DNA of 7,694 bases from Paracoccaceae bacterium (GCA_003545125.1 DQCI01000299.1:29513-37206), one strand, 5' to 3'; positions 1 through 5,868 are shown, counted from the first letter of the stretch. The notes: generated from the letters alone by a model not told the origin. Translations and numbers: made by a program.

Positions 1-1
1 C

Positions 2-223
2 ATCGAATTCTGGGTGCGCGATGTCGAGACCGGCACCCGCTGGCTCGACGCCAGGGGCGCGCGCTACCTCACCGGGCTGGTCTCGCCGATGGATTACGGC
101 TTCGGCGCGGTCGAAAGCTCCGGGCCCGACACGATAAGTTACCCAGAGATGTTTCAAGCGGCCCTTGACATGGGGCTCTCATCGCGGTGCCTGCCGCAGG
201 TGCTGGAGAATTACGAGGGATGA
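2..223 (+). CDS. NosL-like protein, C-terminal fragment (5' end outside window)
   Basis: This is the last 73 residues of a gene that enters from the left edge in an open frame and ends at TGA 221-223. The stretch starting WVRDVETGTRWLDARGARYL, followed by PMDYGFGA, resembles the C-terminal part of NosL, whose family members carry a 'D-x-x-TG-x-W-x-DAR-x-A-x-Y' strand pattern and then a PMGY/PMDY turn. NosL is a periplasmic copper-binding lipoprotein that supplies copper for nitrous-oxide reductase assembly. The N-terminal lipobox and metal-binding residues would lie outside the window and cannot be checked. The stop codon overlaps the start of the next gene (ATGA), so the two are translationally coupled. 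Linkage to a NosY-like permease supports the call, but the family assignment comes from a short region by eye and could be wrong. Confidence 0.5.
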   Translation: MEFWVRDVETGTRWLDARGARYLTGLVSPMDYGFGAVESSGPDTISYPEMFQAALDMGLSSRCLPQVLENYEG

Positions 224-1113
224 ACGCCTTGACGCCCGAAAAGCCGGACCTCGCGGTCGAAACCGCCCGCCCCCGCGCGCCAGCCCGGACCGGGCTCGGC
301 CTCGCGATGCGGCTGGAACTGTCCGAAAGCCTGCGCTCGCGCTGGTTCCATTTCTATGGCCTGGTCGTGGTCGGGCTGATGCTTCTGCTGATCGTCACCG
401 GCATATCCGAAAGCCGGGTGCTCGGGTTCACCGGGCTCTCGCGCCTGCTGGTCACCTATATCCAGATCGCCATGGCGATCGTGCCGCTGTTCGTGATCGT
501 GACCACCGCGCGCTCGATGGTCGGCGACCGCGAGGCGGGCAACCTGGAATACATGCTCGCCTTCCCGGTGAGCCTGCCGGTCTGGTACTGGGGCCGGTTC
601 CTCTCGCGCCTGGTGCTGGTGCTGGCGCCGGTGGCGCTGGCGCTCGGGCTCGCCGCCGTCTATGGGCTCGCGATGGGCCACTCGGTCCCCTGGGGTCATG
701 TCGGGCTCTACGCCGGTCTGGTGGGCGCGCTGGCCACCGCCTTCCTGGGCCTCGGCTTCCTGATCTCGGCGCTCGCCCGCTCGACCGAGGTGGCCCTCGG
801 CGCCAGCCTGCTCGTCTGGCTCACGCTCGTGGCCTTCCTCGATCTGCTGCTGCTGTCGGTGCTGATCCAGGAGCGGTTCGTTTCCGACTACGTGATCGCC
901 ATCGCCCTCGCCAACCCGCTGCAAAGCTTCCGCACCGCGTCGATGATCCTGTTCGACCCGCAGCTTATTCTGCTTGGGCCCTCGTCCTACGTGATCCTCG
1001 ATCATTTCGGCCAGATCGGTTACGTCGCCTGGGCAATGGCCTACCCGGTGGTGCTGGGGCTGGTCATGGCGGGGCTGGGCTACTGGCGGTTCTCGCGCTC
1101 GGATCTGGTCTGA
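220..1113 (+). CDS. NosY-like ABC-2 type transporter permease
   Basis: This encodes a 297-residue integral membrane protein. I chose the ATG at 220 because it overlaps the upstream stop (ATGA) and has GGAG at 205-208; an in-frame ATG at 187 lies inside the preceding gene and has no such support. After a roughly 35-residue cytoplasmic, Pro/Arg-rich N-terminus there are about six hydrophobic segments. The pattern is that of NosY: an E-x-x-ESLRSRW start before the first helix, an R-S-M-V-G-D-R-E-A-G-N-L-E-Y cytosolic motif after the second, a long helix ending in FLDLLLLSVLI, and NPLQSFR near the end. NosY works with the ATPase NosF and periplasmic NosD in copper-site assembly of nitrous-oxide reductase; the ATPase would be expected upstream, outside the window. 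It is slightly longer than typical NosY (about 275 residues). It could instead be a generic ABC-2 permease with another partner. Confidence 0.7.
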   Translation: MNALTPEKPDLAVETARPRAPARTGLGLAMRLELSESLRSRWFHFYGLVVVGLMLLLIVTGISESRVLGFTGLSRLLVTYIQIAMAIVPLFVIVTTARSMVGDREAGNLEYMLAFPVSLPVWYWGRFLSRLVLVLAPVALALGLAAVYGLAMGHSVPWGHVGLYAGLVGALATAFLGLGFLISALARSTEVALGASLLVWLTLVAFLDLLLLSVLIQERFVSDYVIAIALANPLQSFRTASMILFDPQLILLGPSSYVILDHFGQIGYVAWAMAYPVVLGLVMAGLGYWRFSRSDLV

Positions 1114-1127
1114 GCAAGGCATGCGGC

Positions 1128-1152
1128 CCGGGCACCAGGAACGCCCGGTTTT
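1128..1152 (+). terminator. Intrinsic terminator after the NosY-like gene
   Basis: A six-base-pair all-GC stem (CCGGGC at 1128-1133 and GCCCGG at 1143-1148) closes a nine-base loop and is followed directly by TTTT (1149-1152). It starts 14 bases after the permease stop codon, on the correct strand to end that operon. The U tract is short, as is common in GC-rich genomes. Confidence 0.6.
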
Positions 1153-1248
1153 CCGCGCGGCTTGGCACGCCCGAAGGTGAGCAGAGTGTTAACGGCATGC
1201 ACACATCAATCCGTTGAAAAACAATCGCTTAAGGCCGCGGGTGGGATG

Positions 1249-1268
1249 CCGGTTTCCTAGGAAACCGG
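1249..1268. repeat. Perfect 20-bp palindrome in the convergent spacer
   Basis: CCGGTTTCCTAGGAAACCGG reads identically on both strands; as RNA it would form an eight-base-pair stem with a CTAG loop. It lies in the 228-bp spacer (1114-1341) between the convergent permease and TlpA-like genes. There is no T tract on either side, so it is not a standard intrinsic terminator, although it could still stop transcription from both sides or bind a dimeric protein. The rest of the spacer holds only the two terminator-like hairpins listed separately. Confidence 0.5.
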
Positions 1269-1317
1269 TTGGGGAAAACGTGCGAACCTCGGCGACCCAA
1301 GACAATCGCCGGCCAAA

Positions 1318-1330
1318 CCGCGACTCGCGG
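1318..1330 (-). terminator. Weak terminator-like hairpin after the TlpA-like gene
   Basis: On the minus strand, CCGCG-AGT-CGCGG forms a five-base-pair GC stem beginning 11 bases beyond the TlpA-like stop codon, followed by TTTGG. Position and strand fit a terminator, but the stem is short and the T tract is only three bases, so the call is tentative. Confidence 0.3.
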
Positions 1331-1341
1331 AAACCCCAGCT

Positions 1342-1890
1342 TCAGGCGAGCCCGCGCAGCCAGGTCTCGGTCTGCGGATCGTCCCACACCGCCTCACCGC
1401 CAACCGTGGCGATGTGATGCGCCGCGCCGTCAAGTATCAGCGTCGTCGGCAAGCGTCTGATCCCCAGCGCCGCCTTCAGGTTTTGCCCGTCGCCAATCAG
1501 CACGGGCAGCGTTGTGACCCCGATATCGCGGTAGAACCTCAACACCGTCGCAGCCCCGCCCCGGTCGAAGGACAACGGCAGCACACGCACCGGCGCGTCT
1601 TCGAGCGCGGCGGCGAGCCGGGCGAGCGACGGCATTTCGCGCCGGCACGGCAGGCACCACGTGGCCCAGAGATTGACCACGAGAACCTCGCCCGCGAAGC
1701 GCGCGAGCGGCACCGGAGCGCCGGTTTCGTCTTCCAGATGGAGCCCAGACGCGTCACGTCGCGGGATGGCCGGGCGGCGCTGTGTCACCGCCGCAGGTGG
1801 CACAGCCGTGTCACCGGCAGCGCGCGTTGGACCGGCCAGGGCCGCGACCCCGCCCGCCAGCACCGCGCGCCGCGACGGGCGCCAGATCAA
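1342..1890 (-). CDS. TlpA-like thioredoxin-fold thiol-disulfide oxidoreductase, exported
   Basis: This is a 182-residue exported thioredoxin-fold protein. Residues 1-24 form a signal peptide with an SRRAVLAGG twin-arginine-like motif, ending near TRA. The fold then shows the active site WATWCLPC (Cys79 and Cys82) and the conserved cis-proline loop with RRLPTT (Pro138). TlpA-type proteins are periplasmic reductants; in Bradyrhizobium, TlpA reduces the SCO chaperone and the CuA subunit of cytochrome oxidase before copper loading. I placed the start at TTG 1890-1888 because it overlaps the upstream SCO stop as TTGA and gives a complete signal peptide; no in-frame ATG lies between that point and the SCO coding region. 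Its partner SCO gene is directly upstream in the same operon. ResA or another TlpA-clan reductase is an alternative name for the same type of function. Confidence 0.8.
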   Translation of the reverse strand: MIWRPSRRAVLAGGVAALAGPTRAAGDTAVPPAAVTQRRPAIPRRDASGLHLEDETGAPVPLARFAGEVLVVNLWATWCLPCRREMPSLARLAAALEDAPVRVLPLSFDRGGAATVLRFYRDIGVTTLPVLIGDGQNLKAALGIRRLPTTLILDGAAHHIATVGGEAVWDDPQTETWLRGLA

Positions 1891-2495
1891 CTGGGACTCT
1901 CGTCGATGATTGCGCCCAGGTCTTCGGCCATCGCCGCCGCGGTTGTGCCGTGCGGATAGCGCTTGATCAGGAACCCGTCGGGGCCCACCAGCGCCACCGA
2001 GGCGGTATGGTCGATGGAATAACGGTCCGGTTGTGCGGGATCGGACACATATTTCTCGTAGCGCGCGTTGAACGCCTTGACCATGTGGTCGGTATAGGCC
2101 GCGGGGCCACGCAGCCCGACGATCGAGGGATGCATGTAGTTCACGTATTCGCGCAGCAGCTGCGCCGTGTCCCGCTCGGGATCGACCGTGACGAACAGCG
2201 GCACCACCATTTCGGCGCGGTCCCCCAGCATGTCCATCGCCTCGGCGACGGTGGCAAGCGTGGTCGGGCAGACATCGGGGCAGCCGGTGTAGCCGAAATA
2301 GATCAGGGTGAACTTGCCGACCATGTCGGAGTTTGTCACCACGTTGCCGTAGGTGTCCTCCATCATCCAGCGGCGCTGCTGCGGTACGTCCGTGTCGGGC
2401 GCGCTGACGCCGAGATCCTGGTGTTGGGCGAAGCCGGGCGCCGCCGAAAGGCTCATTGCAGCAATGCCGGCCAGAAGGGTGCGACGGTCGATCAT
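1887..2495 (-). CDS. SCO1/SenC family copper chaperone
   Basis: This encodes a 202-residue exported protein. An N-terminal signal of about 23 residues (DRRTLLAG at its start, ending GFA) precedes a thioredoxin-like fold. The copper-binding motif CPDVCP gives Cys72 and Cys76, and the distal ligand His163 lies in IDHTASVALVGPDG, so all three SCO copper ligands are present. SCO proteins deliver copper to, or reduce the cysteines of, CuA sites in cytochrome c oxidase and, in some bacteria, nitrous-oxide reductase. The start ATG 2495-2493 has AGGA at 2507-2504, eight bases upstream. The downstream TlpA-like reductase overlaps by four bases, a sensible pair because TlpA keeps SCO reduced. A candidate FNR/DNR box lies about 60 bases upstream, suggesting control by oxygen or nitrogen oxides. 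The family call is firm; which oxidase or reductase it serves is inferred from the nos-like genes opposite. Confidence 0.92.
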   Translation of the reverse strand: MIDRRTLLAGIAAMSLSAAPGFAQHQDLGVSAPDTDVPQQRRWMMEDTYGNVVTNSDMVGKFTLIYFGYTGCPDVCPTTLATVAEAMDMLGDRAEMVVPLFVTVDPERDTAQLLREYVNYMHPSIVGLRGPAAYTDHMVKAFNARYEKYVSDPAQPDRYSIDHTASVALVGPDGFLIKRYPHGTTAAAMAEDLGAIIDESPS

Positions 2496-2524
2496 GGGTA
2501 AGGTCCTGTTCTGCTTCGCGGCAG

Positions 2525-2565
2525 GTTAATCGCGTGGCCACCCGCCTTGCCTTGACATATGTCAG
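2525..2565. promoter_or_regulatory. Candidate FNR/DNR-type operator and promoter in the divergent SCO/transporter spacer
   Basis: TTGACATATGTCAG at 2552-2565 contains a perfect 12-bp palindrome (TGACATATGTCA, 2553-2564) and has the TTGA-N6-TCA(A) layout of sites bound by FNR, FixK and DNR regulators (FNR consensus TTGATNNNNATCAA). On the minus strand an AT-rich GATTAA/TTAACC element lies at about 2524-2531; with it as the -10 region the palindrome centre falls near -41, the usual class II activator position, and the SCO leader would be about 20-25 bases. In the plus direction GAAAAC at 2588-2593 sits at a similar distance before the transporter. The site is seen in the sequence; binding and direction of control are inferred. 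Confidence 0.5.
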
Positions 2566-2628
2566 GGAGGCCGCCCGCGCCATGGCCGAAAACTGGTGCC
2601 GAAAACGGGACCCGAAGGAGACCGCGCG

Positions 2629-3495
2629 ATGACCGAAATCCTGTCGAGCTTCCTGCCGGCCGCCATGATGGTGCTGATGCTGTCGCTCGGGCTCAAGCTC
2701 GATCCGGGCGAGGTGTCGCGCGCGCTCCGGCACCCGCGCGCACTCGCCGTCGGGCTCCTGGTCCAGATCGTCGGCCTGCCGCTGATCGCTTTCGCCGTCG
2801 CGTTGGGCTTCGGCCTCGAGGGGGTGCTGCTCGCGGGTCTGATCCTGGTCGCCGCGAGCCCGGGCGGGGTGACGTCGAACTACGCCGCCCTGCTCGTGCG
2901 GGGCTCCGTCGGGCTCTCGGTGTCGATGACATTCGTCACCTCCATCGCCGCGCCGATCACCCTGCCGCTGGTCCTTGTCGCCACCACCGCGCTCGCGCCA
3001 GAGGCGGGGGGGCTGTGGAAGATCAGCCTCGGCATGACCGGCGTCGCCCTCGTCCCGCTCCTGTTCGGCCTCGCGGCCACCCGTGCGGTCCCGCGCCTCT
3101 CGGCCCGCGCCTCGAAGCTGCTCGATCCGCTCGCCAAGCTCCTGTTCCTGGCGATGGTGCTCGCCACCTTTGCGCAGAACTGGTCGGCGATGCAGGGGGG
3201 GGTCGCGGGCACCGGCCCGGCGGTCACGCTCTTCGCCCTGCTCGCGCCCGCCCTCGCCTTCGCCGCCGCGAAGCTCGCAAGGGTCACGCCCCCCGAGCGG
3301 CGCACTCTCATGGTCGAAGCCACGATGCAGAACGTAGCGGTCACCATCTTCGTCGCCTCCACTCTGCTCGACCAGCCCGGGCTCGCGATCCCCGGCCTGA
3401 TCTACGCGGTCGAGATGAACGTCGTGGCGCTCCTTGTCGTCGGCGGCGCCCATCTCGCGGCGCGGCGCAAGGGCTTGCGGCCAACGGCCTCGTAA
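2629..3495 (+). CDS. Bile acid:sodium symporter (BASS) family transporter
   Basis: This encodes a 288-residue membrane protein with eight or more hydrophobic segments covering most of its length. The ATG at 2629 follows AAGGAG (2615-2620) at eight bases, much better placed than an in-frame ATG at 2596. Family marks are a short first helix with MLSLGLKL, the ASPGGVTSNYAALLVRG stretch (SPGG at residues 77-80, Asn84), the SVSMTFVTSIAAP segment, and VEATMQNVAV (Glu230, Gln234, Asn235). The last matches the E-x-x-MQN motif near the second sodium site of BASS proteins. These carriers move organic acids, bile-acid-like compounds or pantoate with sodium; the bacterial substrate cannot be read from sequence. 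The gene is divergent from the SCO gene and may share its operator. No catabolic gene beside it hints at a substrate. An alternative within the same superfamily is an ArsB/Acr3-like carrier, but the SPGG motif favours BASS. Confidence 0.85.
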   Translation: MTEILSSFLPAAMMVLMLSLGLKLDPGEVSRALRHPRALAVGLLVQIVGLPLIAFAVALGFGLEGVLLAGLILVAASPGGVTSNYAALLVRGSVGLSVSMTFVTSIAAPITLPLVLVATTALAPEAGGLWKISLGMTGVALVPLLFGLAATRAVPRLSARASKLLDPLAKLLFLAMVLATFAQNWSAMQGGVAGTGPAVTLFALLAPALAFAAAKLARVTPPERRTLMVEATMQNVAVTIFVASTLLDQPGLAIPGLIYAVEMNVVALLVVGGAHLAARRKGLRPTAS

Positions 3496-3522
3496 ACGCG
3501 GCAGGTTTGCCGGGCCGTGGCT

Positions 3523-3594
3523 GGTCCGGGTCCTGGTCCGGGTCCGGCTCTGGGTCCGGCTCTGGGTCCGGCTCTGGGTCCGGCTCTGGGCCCG
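3523..3594. repeat. Hexamer-based tandem repeat in a convergent spacer
   Basis: Twelve consecutive hexamers of two types fill this stretch: GGTCCG, GGTCCT, GGTCCG, GGTCCG and then alternating GCTCTG and GGTCCG, closing with GGCCCG. The central part is four perfect copies of the 12-mer GGGTCCGGCTCT (3540-3587). It lies in the 195-bp spacer (3496-3690) between the convergent transporter and regulator genes. GGACCC at 3596-3601 can pair with GGGTCC in any unit, so several alternative hairpins are possible and the array may act in transcription termination. No gene is supported in the spacer; every frame through the array encodes a simple Gly/Ser- or Pro/Asp/Glu-rich repeat. Confidence 0.85.
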
Positions 3595-3690
3595 TGGACC
3601 CAAACCTCGCCGCAGACCGACGGCCCCCCTGTGCGATCAGGTATGGAATCGTGAAACCGGGCCGCGTCGAACCACGGCCGCCGCGCCCGC

Positions 3691-4392
3691 CTAGCCGGTC
3701 TGCCAGGCCACCGCCCGGTCGCGCCGGGCGAAGCCGCGCAGCACATCCACATCGGCGATCTCGGCGGACGTCTGGTGCATGGTCACGCCCTGCTCCTTGA
3801 GCTTGGCGAAGGCGCGGCTGAGGCTTTCGGGCTTCATCCCCAAGCACCCGGCGATCAGCACCTTGTCGTAGGGAAGGTTGACCGAGCAGGGGCCGACAGC
3901 CGTCTGGGTGAGTTCGAGCAGAAACTCGGCGACCCGCTGCGGCCCGGTCTGGGCCTTCAACTGCTCGATCTGGGCAATCAGGCTGTGCAGATGCGCATAG
4001 GTCGCCGTCAGCATCGAAATCGCGATCCCGGGGCTGCTTTCGAGATACGCGAGGAAGGATTTCGCGTCGATCCGCAGCAAGGTGGCATCGGTGACCGTCT
4101 CGGCGAACACCGGGTAGACGCCGCCCCTGAGCGCGACCGCCTCCCCGAAACTGTGACCCTTTGTGAACACGCCGACCACCGCCTCGGCCCCAGCGGCGGA
4201 AATCCGGTAGAGCTTCACCCACCCTTCGAGCACGATGTAGATCCCATCCGCGGGATCGTCCTGCGAGAAGATCGTCGCGCCGCGCGCCACCTCGGACACT
4301 GTCGCGCGGGCAAGCAGGAAATCGACGATCGTTTGCGGGGCGCTTGAAAGCAACAGGGTGTTGCGCGCGGTTTTGGCGTATTCGGGTGTCAT
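3691..4392 (-). CDS. Crp/Fnr family transcriptional regulator, DNR-like
   Basis: This encodes a 233-residue regulator. Residues about 20-120 form a cyclic-nucleotide-type beta-roll (GDPADGIYIVLEGWVKL-like region, then GHSFGEAVAL), residues about 120-150 the long dimer helix, and 165-225 the winged helix-turn-helix. The HTH stretch YDKVLIAGCLGMKPESLSRAF has Glu189, Ser192 and Arg193 in the E-x-x-S-R arrangement that FNR uses to read TTGA half-sites. There is no N-terminal cysteine cluster, so it does not bind a 4Fe-4S cluster like FNR; LPYDK...LGMKPESLSRAF is typical of DNR/NnrR-like members that respond to nitric oxide. Start: ATG 4392-4390 with GGAAGG just upstream; an ATG 15 codons earlier lacks this. 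It probably regulates nitrogen-oxide or low-oxygen genes, possibly the palindrome before the SCO gene. The exact subgroup and signal are inferred. Confidence 0.85.
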   Translation of the reverse strand: MTPEYAKTARNTLLLSSAPQTIVDFLLARATVSEVARGATIFSQDDPADGIYIVLEGWVKLYRISAAGAEAVVGVFTKGHSFGEAVALRGGVYPVFAETVTDATLLRIDAKSFLAYLESSPGIAISMLTATYAHLHSLIAQIEQLKAQTGPQRVAEFLLELTQTAVGPCSVNLPYDKVLIAGCLGMKPESLSRAFAKLKEQGVTMHQTSAEIADVDVLRGFARRDRAVAWQTG

Positions 4393-4414
4393 GGACCTTC
4401 CCTTGTGCGCAGAC

Positions 4415-4442
4415 AGCTTACGCCGGTGCAACCGCACGTCAA
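4415..4442 (-). promoter_or_regulatory. Candidate sigma-70-like promoter for the Crp/Fnr gene
   Basis: On the minus strand TTGACG (4442-4437) and TAAGCT (4420-4415) are 16 bases apart, giving five of six and three of six matches to the -35 and -10 consensus. Transcription would begin near 4408, leaving a leader of about 16 bases that contains the GGAAGG ribosome-binding site. The -10 match is weak. Confidence 0.35.
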
Positions 4443-4482
4443 ACCGTGAAATTCCGCGACGTCACTGCACGGCCGCGGCACA

Positions 4483-4497
4483 GCGGGCATCGCCCGC
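4483..4497 (-). terminator. Hairpin just after the radical-SAM gene, possible weak terminator
   Basis: GCGGGC (4483-4488) and GCCCGC (4492-4497) form a perfect six-base-pair stem with a three-base loop, ending four bases from the stop codon of the radical-SAM gene. No T tract follows on the minus strand, so termination would have to be inefficient or Rho-assisted, and read-through into the Crp/Fnr gene about 100 bases on is possible. Confidence 0.3.
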
Positions 4498-4500
4498 GGG

Positions 4501-5676
4501 TCAGCCGATGCTGGCGGCCAGCGCCCGCAACCTGTCGCCGGCATGGCGGAAAAACATCGTGTAGCTCTCGCAAAAATAGTTCAGCCCCGGCTCGCCGTCG
4601 CGCGACGTGAGGATCCGGTGCTTGGGGCAACCGCCGTTGCAGGCGAAGCGGTAGCGGCAGCTTTGGCATTGCCGCGTCAGTGTATCGCGTTTGGCGTCGC
4701 CGAAGGCCCGCGCCGCCTCGGAATTGCCGAGCTCGACCAGGGGCGTCTCGGTGAGATTGCCGAGCTTGTATTCGGGATAGACGTAGTGATCGCAGGCGTA
4801 AACGTCGCCGTTGTGCTCAAGTGCCAGCGCATTGCCGCAGGTCTCGGCGAAGACGCAGAGCGACGCCGGCAGGCCGCGCCAGAGCCCCACCTGGTTTTCA
4901 AAAAACTGCACGAACACCCGGCCGAGGTCCTGCCGGTACCAGATGTCGAAGACCTCGCAGAGGAAGCGCCCGTAGGCTTTCGGGCTCACGCTCCAGTCGC
5001 TCACGACGTTGGCCGGATCCACGTCCACCTGCGGCGCGCCCGCGAGCCCGCCCGCCGCCGCGCGCCGCTCGACGATGGGGATGAATTGCAGATGCGGCGT
5101 GCCGAGGTCGCGCAAGAAGCGGTAGAGCTCTTTGCCCTTGCCCGCGTTGGCACGGTGGATGGTGGTGAGCAGATTGTATTCGACCTCGTGCCGCCGCAAT
5201 ACGTCGAGCCCGGCCATGACCGCGTCGAAAGTGCCCCGCCCGGCCCGGTCGCGCCGGTAGCGGTCATGGATCGGCTTCGGCCCGTCAACCGAGAGACCGA
5301 CCAGAAAGCCCCGTTCTGCGAGGAAGGCGCCCCAGGCATCGTCGAGCAGGATGCCGTTGGTCTGGAGCGCGTTGTCGATCCGCAGACCGTCCGGACGGTA
5401 TGCCTCCTGCAGCGCGACGGCCCGTTCGAAGAACGCAAGCCCGAGCACGGTGGGCTCGCCGCCCTGCCAGGCAAACTGCACCTCGCGCTGCCCCGCCGCC
5501 ACGGCCGCCTCGATCACGCCCCGGACATGCGCTTCGAGCACCGCCTCATCCATGCGGAACTTTTTTTCGTCCGGGTAGAGCTTTTCCTTTTCGAGGTAGT
5601 AGCAATAGCTGCAATCGATATTGCAGCGCGGCCCGATCGGCTTGGCGAGAATATGGAAGGGGCTGGGCGCGCTCAT
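4501..5676 (-). CDS. Anaerobic sulfatase-maturating enzyme-type radical SAM/SPASM protein
   Basis: This encodes a 391-residue cytosolic enzyme. The radical-SAM cluster motif CNIDCSYC (Cys18, Cys22, Cys25) is near the N-terminus, followed by the glycine motif QGGEPT (residues 71-76) and the SVDGP strand (129-133). The C-terminal SPASM domain has Cys274, 280, 295, 337, 340, 346, 350 and 369; spacing closely follows the eight auxiliary-cluster cysteines of the Clostridium perfringens enzyme, and Asp296 right after Cys295 corresponds to its proposed catalytic base. Such enzymes use S-adenosylmethionine to oxidise a Cys or Ser in sulfatases to formylglycine. Length is normal. The ATG at 5676 is needed to include the cluster motif, though no strong ribosome-binding site precedes it. 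No sulfatase is in the window, so the substrate is elsewhere, or the protein acts on another peptide; relatives in the SPASM group modify ribosomal peptides, but the domain match favours the sulfatase type. Confidence 0.88.
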   Translation of the reverse strand: MSAPSPFHILAKPIGPRCNIDCSYCYYLEKEKLYPDEKKFRMDEAVLEAHVRGVIEAAVAAGQREVQFAWQGGEPTVLGLAFFERAVALQEAYRPDGLRIDNALQTNGILLDDAWGAFLAERGFLVGLSVDGPKPIHDRYRRDRAGRGTFDAVMAGLDVLRRHEVEYNLLTTIHRANAGKGKELYRFLRDLGTPHLQFIPIVERRAAAGGLAGAPQVDVDPANVVSDWSVSPKAYGRFLCEVFDIWYRQDLGRVFVQFFENQVGLWRGLPASLCVFAETCGNALALEHNGDVYACDHYVYPEYKLGNLTETPLVELGNSEAARAFGDAKRDTLTRQCQSCRYRFACNGGCPKHRILTSRDGEPGLNYFCESYTMFFRHAGDRLRALAASIG

Positions 5677-5788
5677 GCCCCGGTATGACCGATCCCGCTG
5701 CGGCCATCAAGATGGGCGCTGGGCCGCCCCGGTCACACGTTTGCGCGGCGGATGAGGTTGCCATCGGGAGGGGGAAAGGGGCCACCGG

Positions 5789-5803
5789 GAATGCCATGCA
5801 TTC
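5789..5803 (-). terminator. Hairpin downstream of the tRNA-Leu 3' end
   Basis: GAATGC (5789-5794) and GCATTC (5798-5803) form a perfect six-base-pair stem with a three-base loop, 10 bases beyond the tRNA CCA end on the minus strand. It may be the original terminator of the tRNA gene, left on the resident side. It lacks a following T tract. The rest of 5677-5813, between the radical-SAM start and the tRNA fragment, shows no gene. Confidence 0.3.
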
Positions 5804-5813
5804 GGGGGCCAGT

Positions 5814-5868
5814 TGGTGCGGTCGAGAAGACTCGAACTTCCACGGGTTTTACCCCACAGCGACCTCAA
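5814..5868 (-). pseudogene. tRNA-Leu(GAG) 3' fragment; probable attachment site of an integrated element
   Basis: Read on the minus strand, 5868-5814 is a well-formed 3' part of a leucine tRNA: anticodon loop TTGAGGT (anticodon GAG at 5866-5864), 3' anticodon stem CGCTG, long variable arm GGG-TAAAA-CCC, T arm GGAAG-TTCGAGT-CTTCT, acceptor strand CGACCGC, discriminator A and encoded CCA. The sequence before it does not complete the molecule: the five bases facing CGCTG are TTTAC, which cannot form the anticodon stem, and no D loop with the conserved GG is present. The CCA side faces resident genes and the broken side faces lower-GC DNA with phage-like genes. Integrases commonly use tRNA 3' halves and leave such a fragment at one end while an intact copy is rebuilt at the other. 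Presence of the fragment is near certain; its role as an attachment site is a strong inference. Confidence 0.8.

Noticed and set aside
1342..3603. A very long minus-strand open frame of about 750 codons
   Set aside because: Only its last 182 codons are the TlpA-like gene. The rest runs out of frame through the SCO gene and antisense to the transporter, and is open because stop codons are rare in such GC-rich DNA.
2559..3800. A 413-codon plus-strand frame covering the transporter and the repeat array
   Set aside because: It is out of frame with the BASS protein, has Arg/Pro/Ala-rich shadow composition, and includes the hexamer array as a Gly-Ser run.
4390..4437. An earlier ATG start for the Crp/Fnr regulator at 4437
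   Set aside because: The extra 15 residues are basic and unlike the family, the putative promoter lies within them, and the start at 4392 has a good ribosome-binding site.
4543..5688. A 381-codon plus-strand frame antisense to the radical-SAM gene
   Set aside because: The minus-strand frame has all catalytic motifs of its family; the plus-strand frame is a GC-rich shadow without a recognisable domain.
5682..5710. TTGATG and CATACC as a promoter for the radical-SAM gene
   Set aside because: The -10 match is poor and transcription would begin at the start codon itself, so the support is too thin to list.
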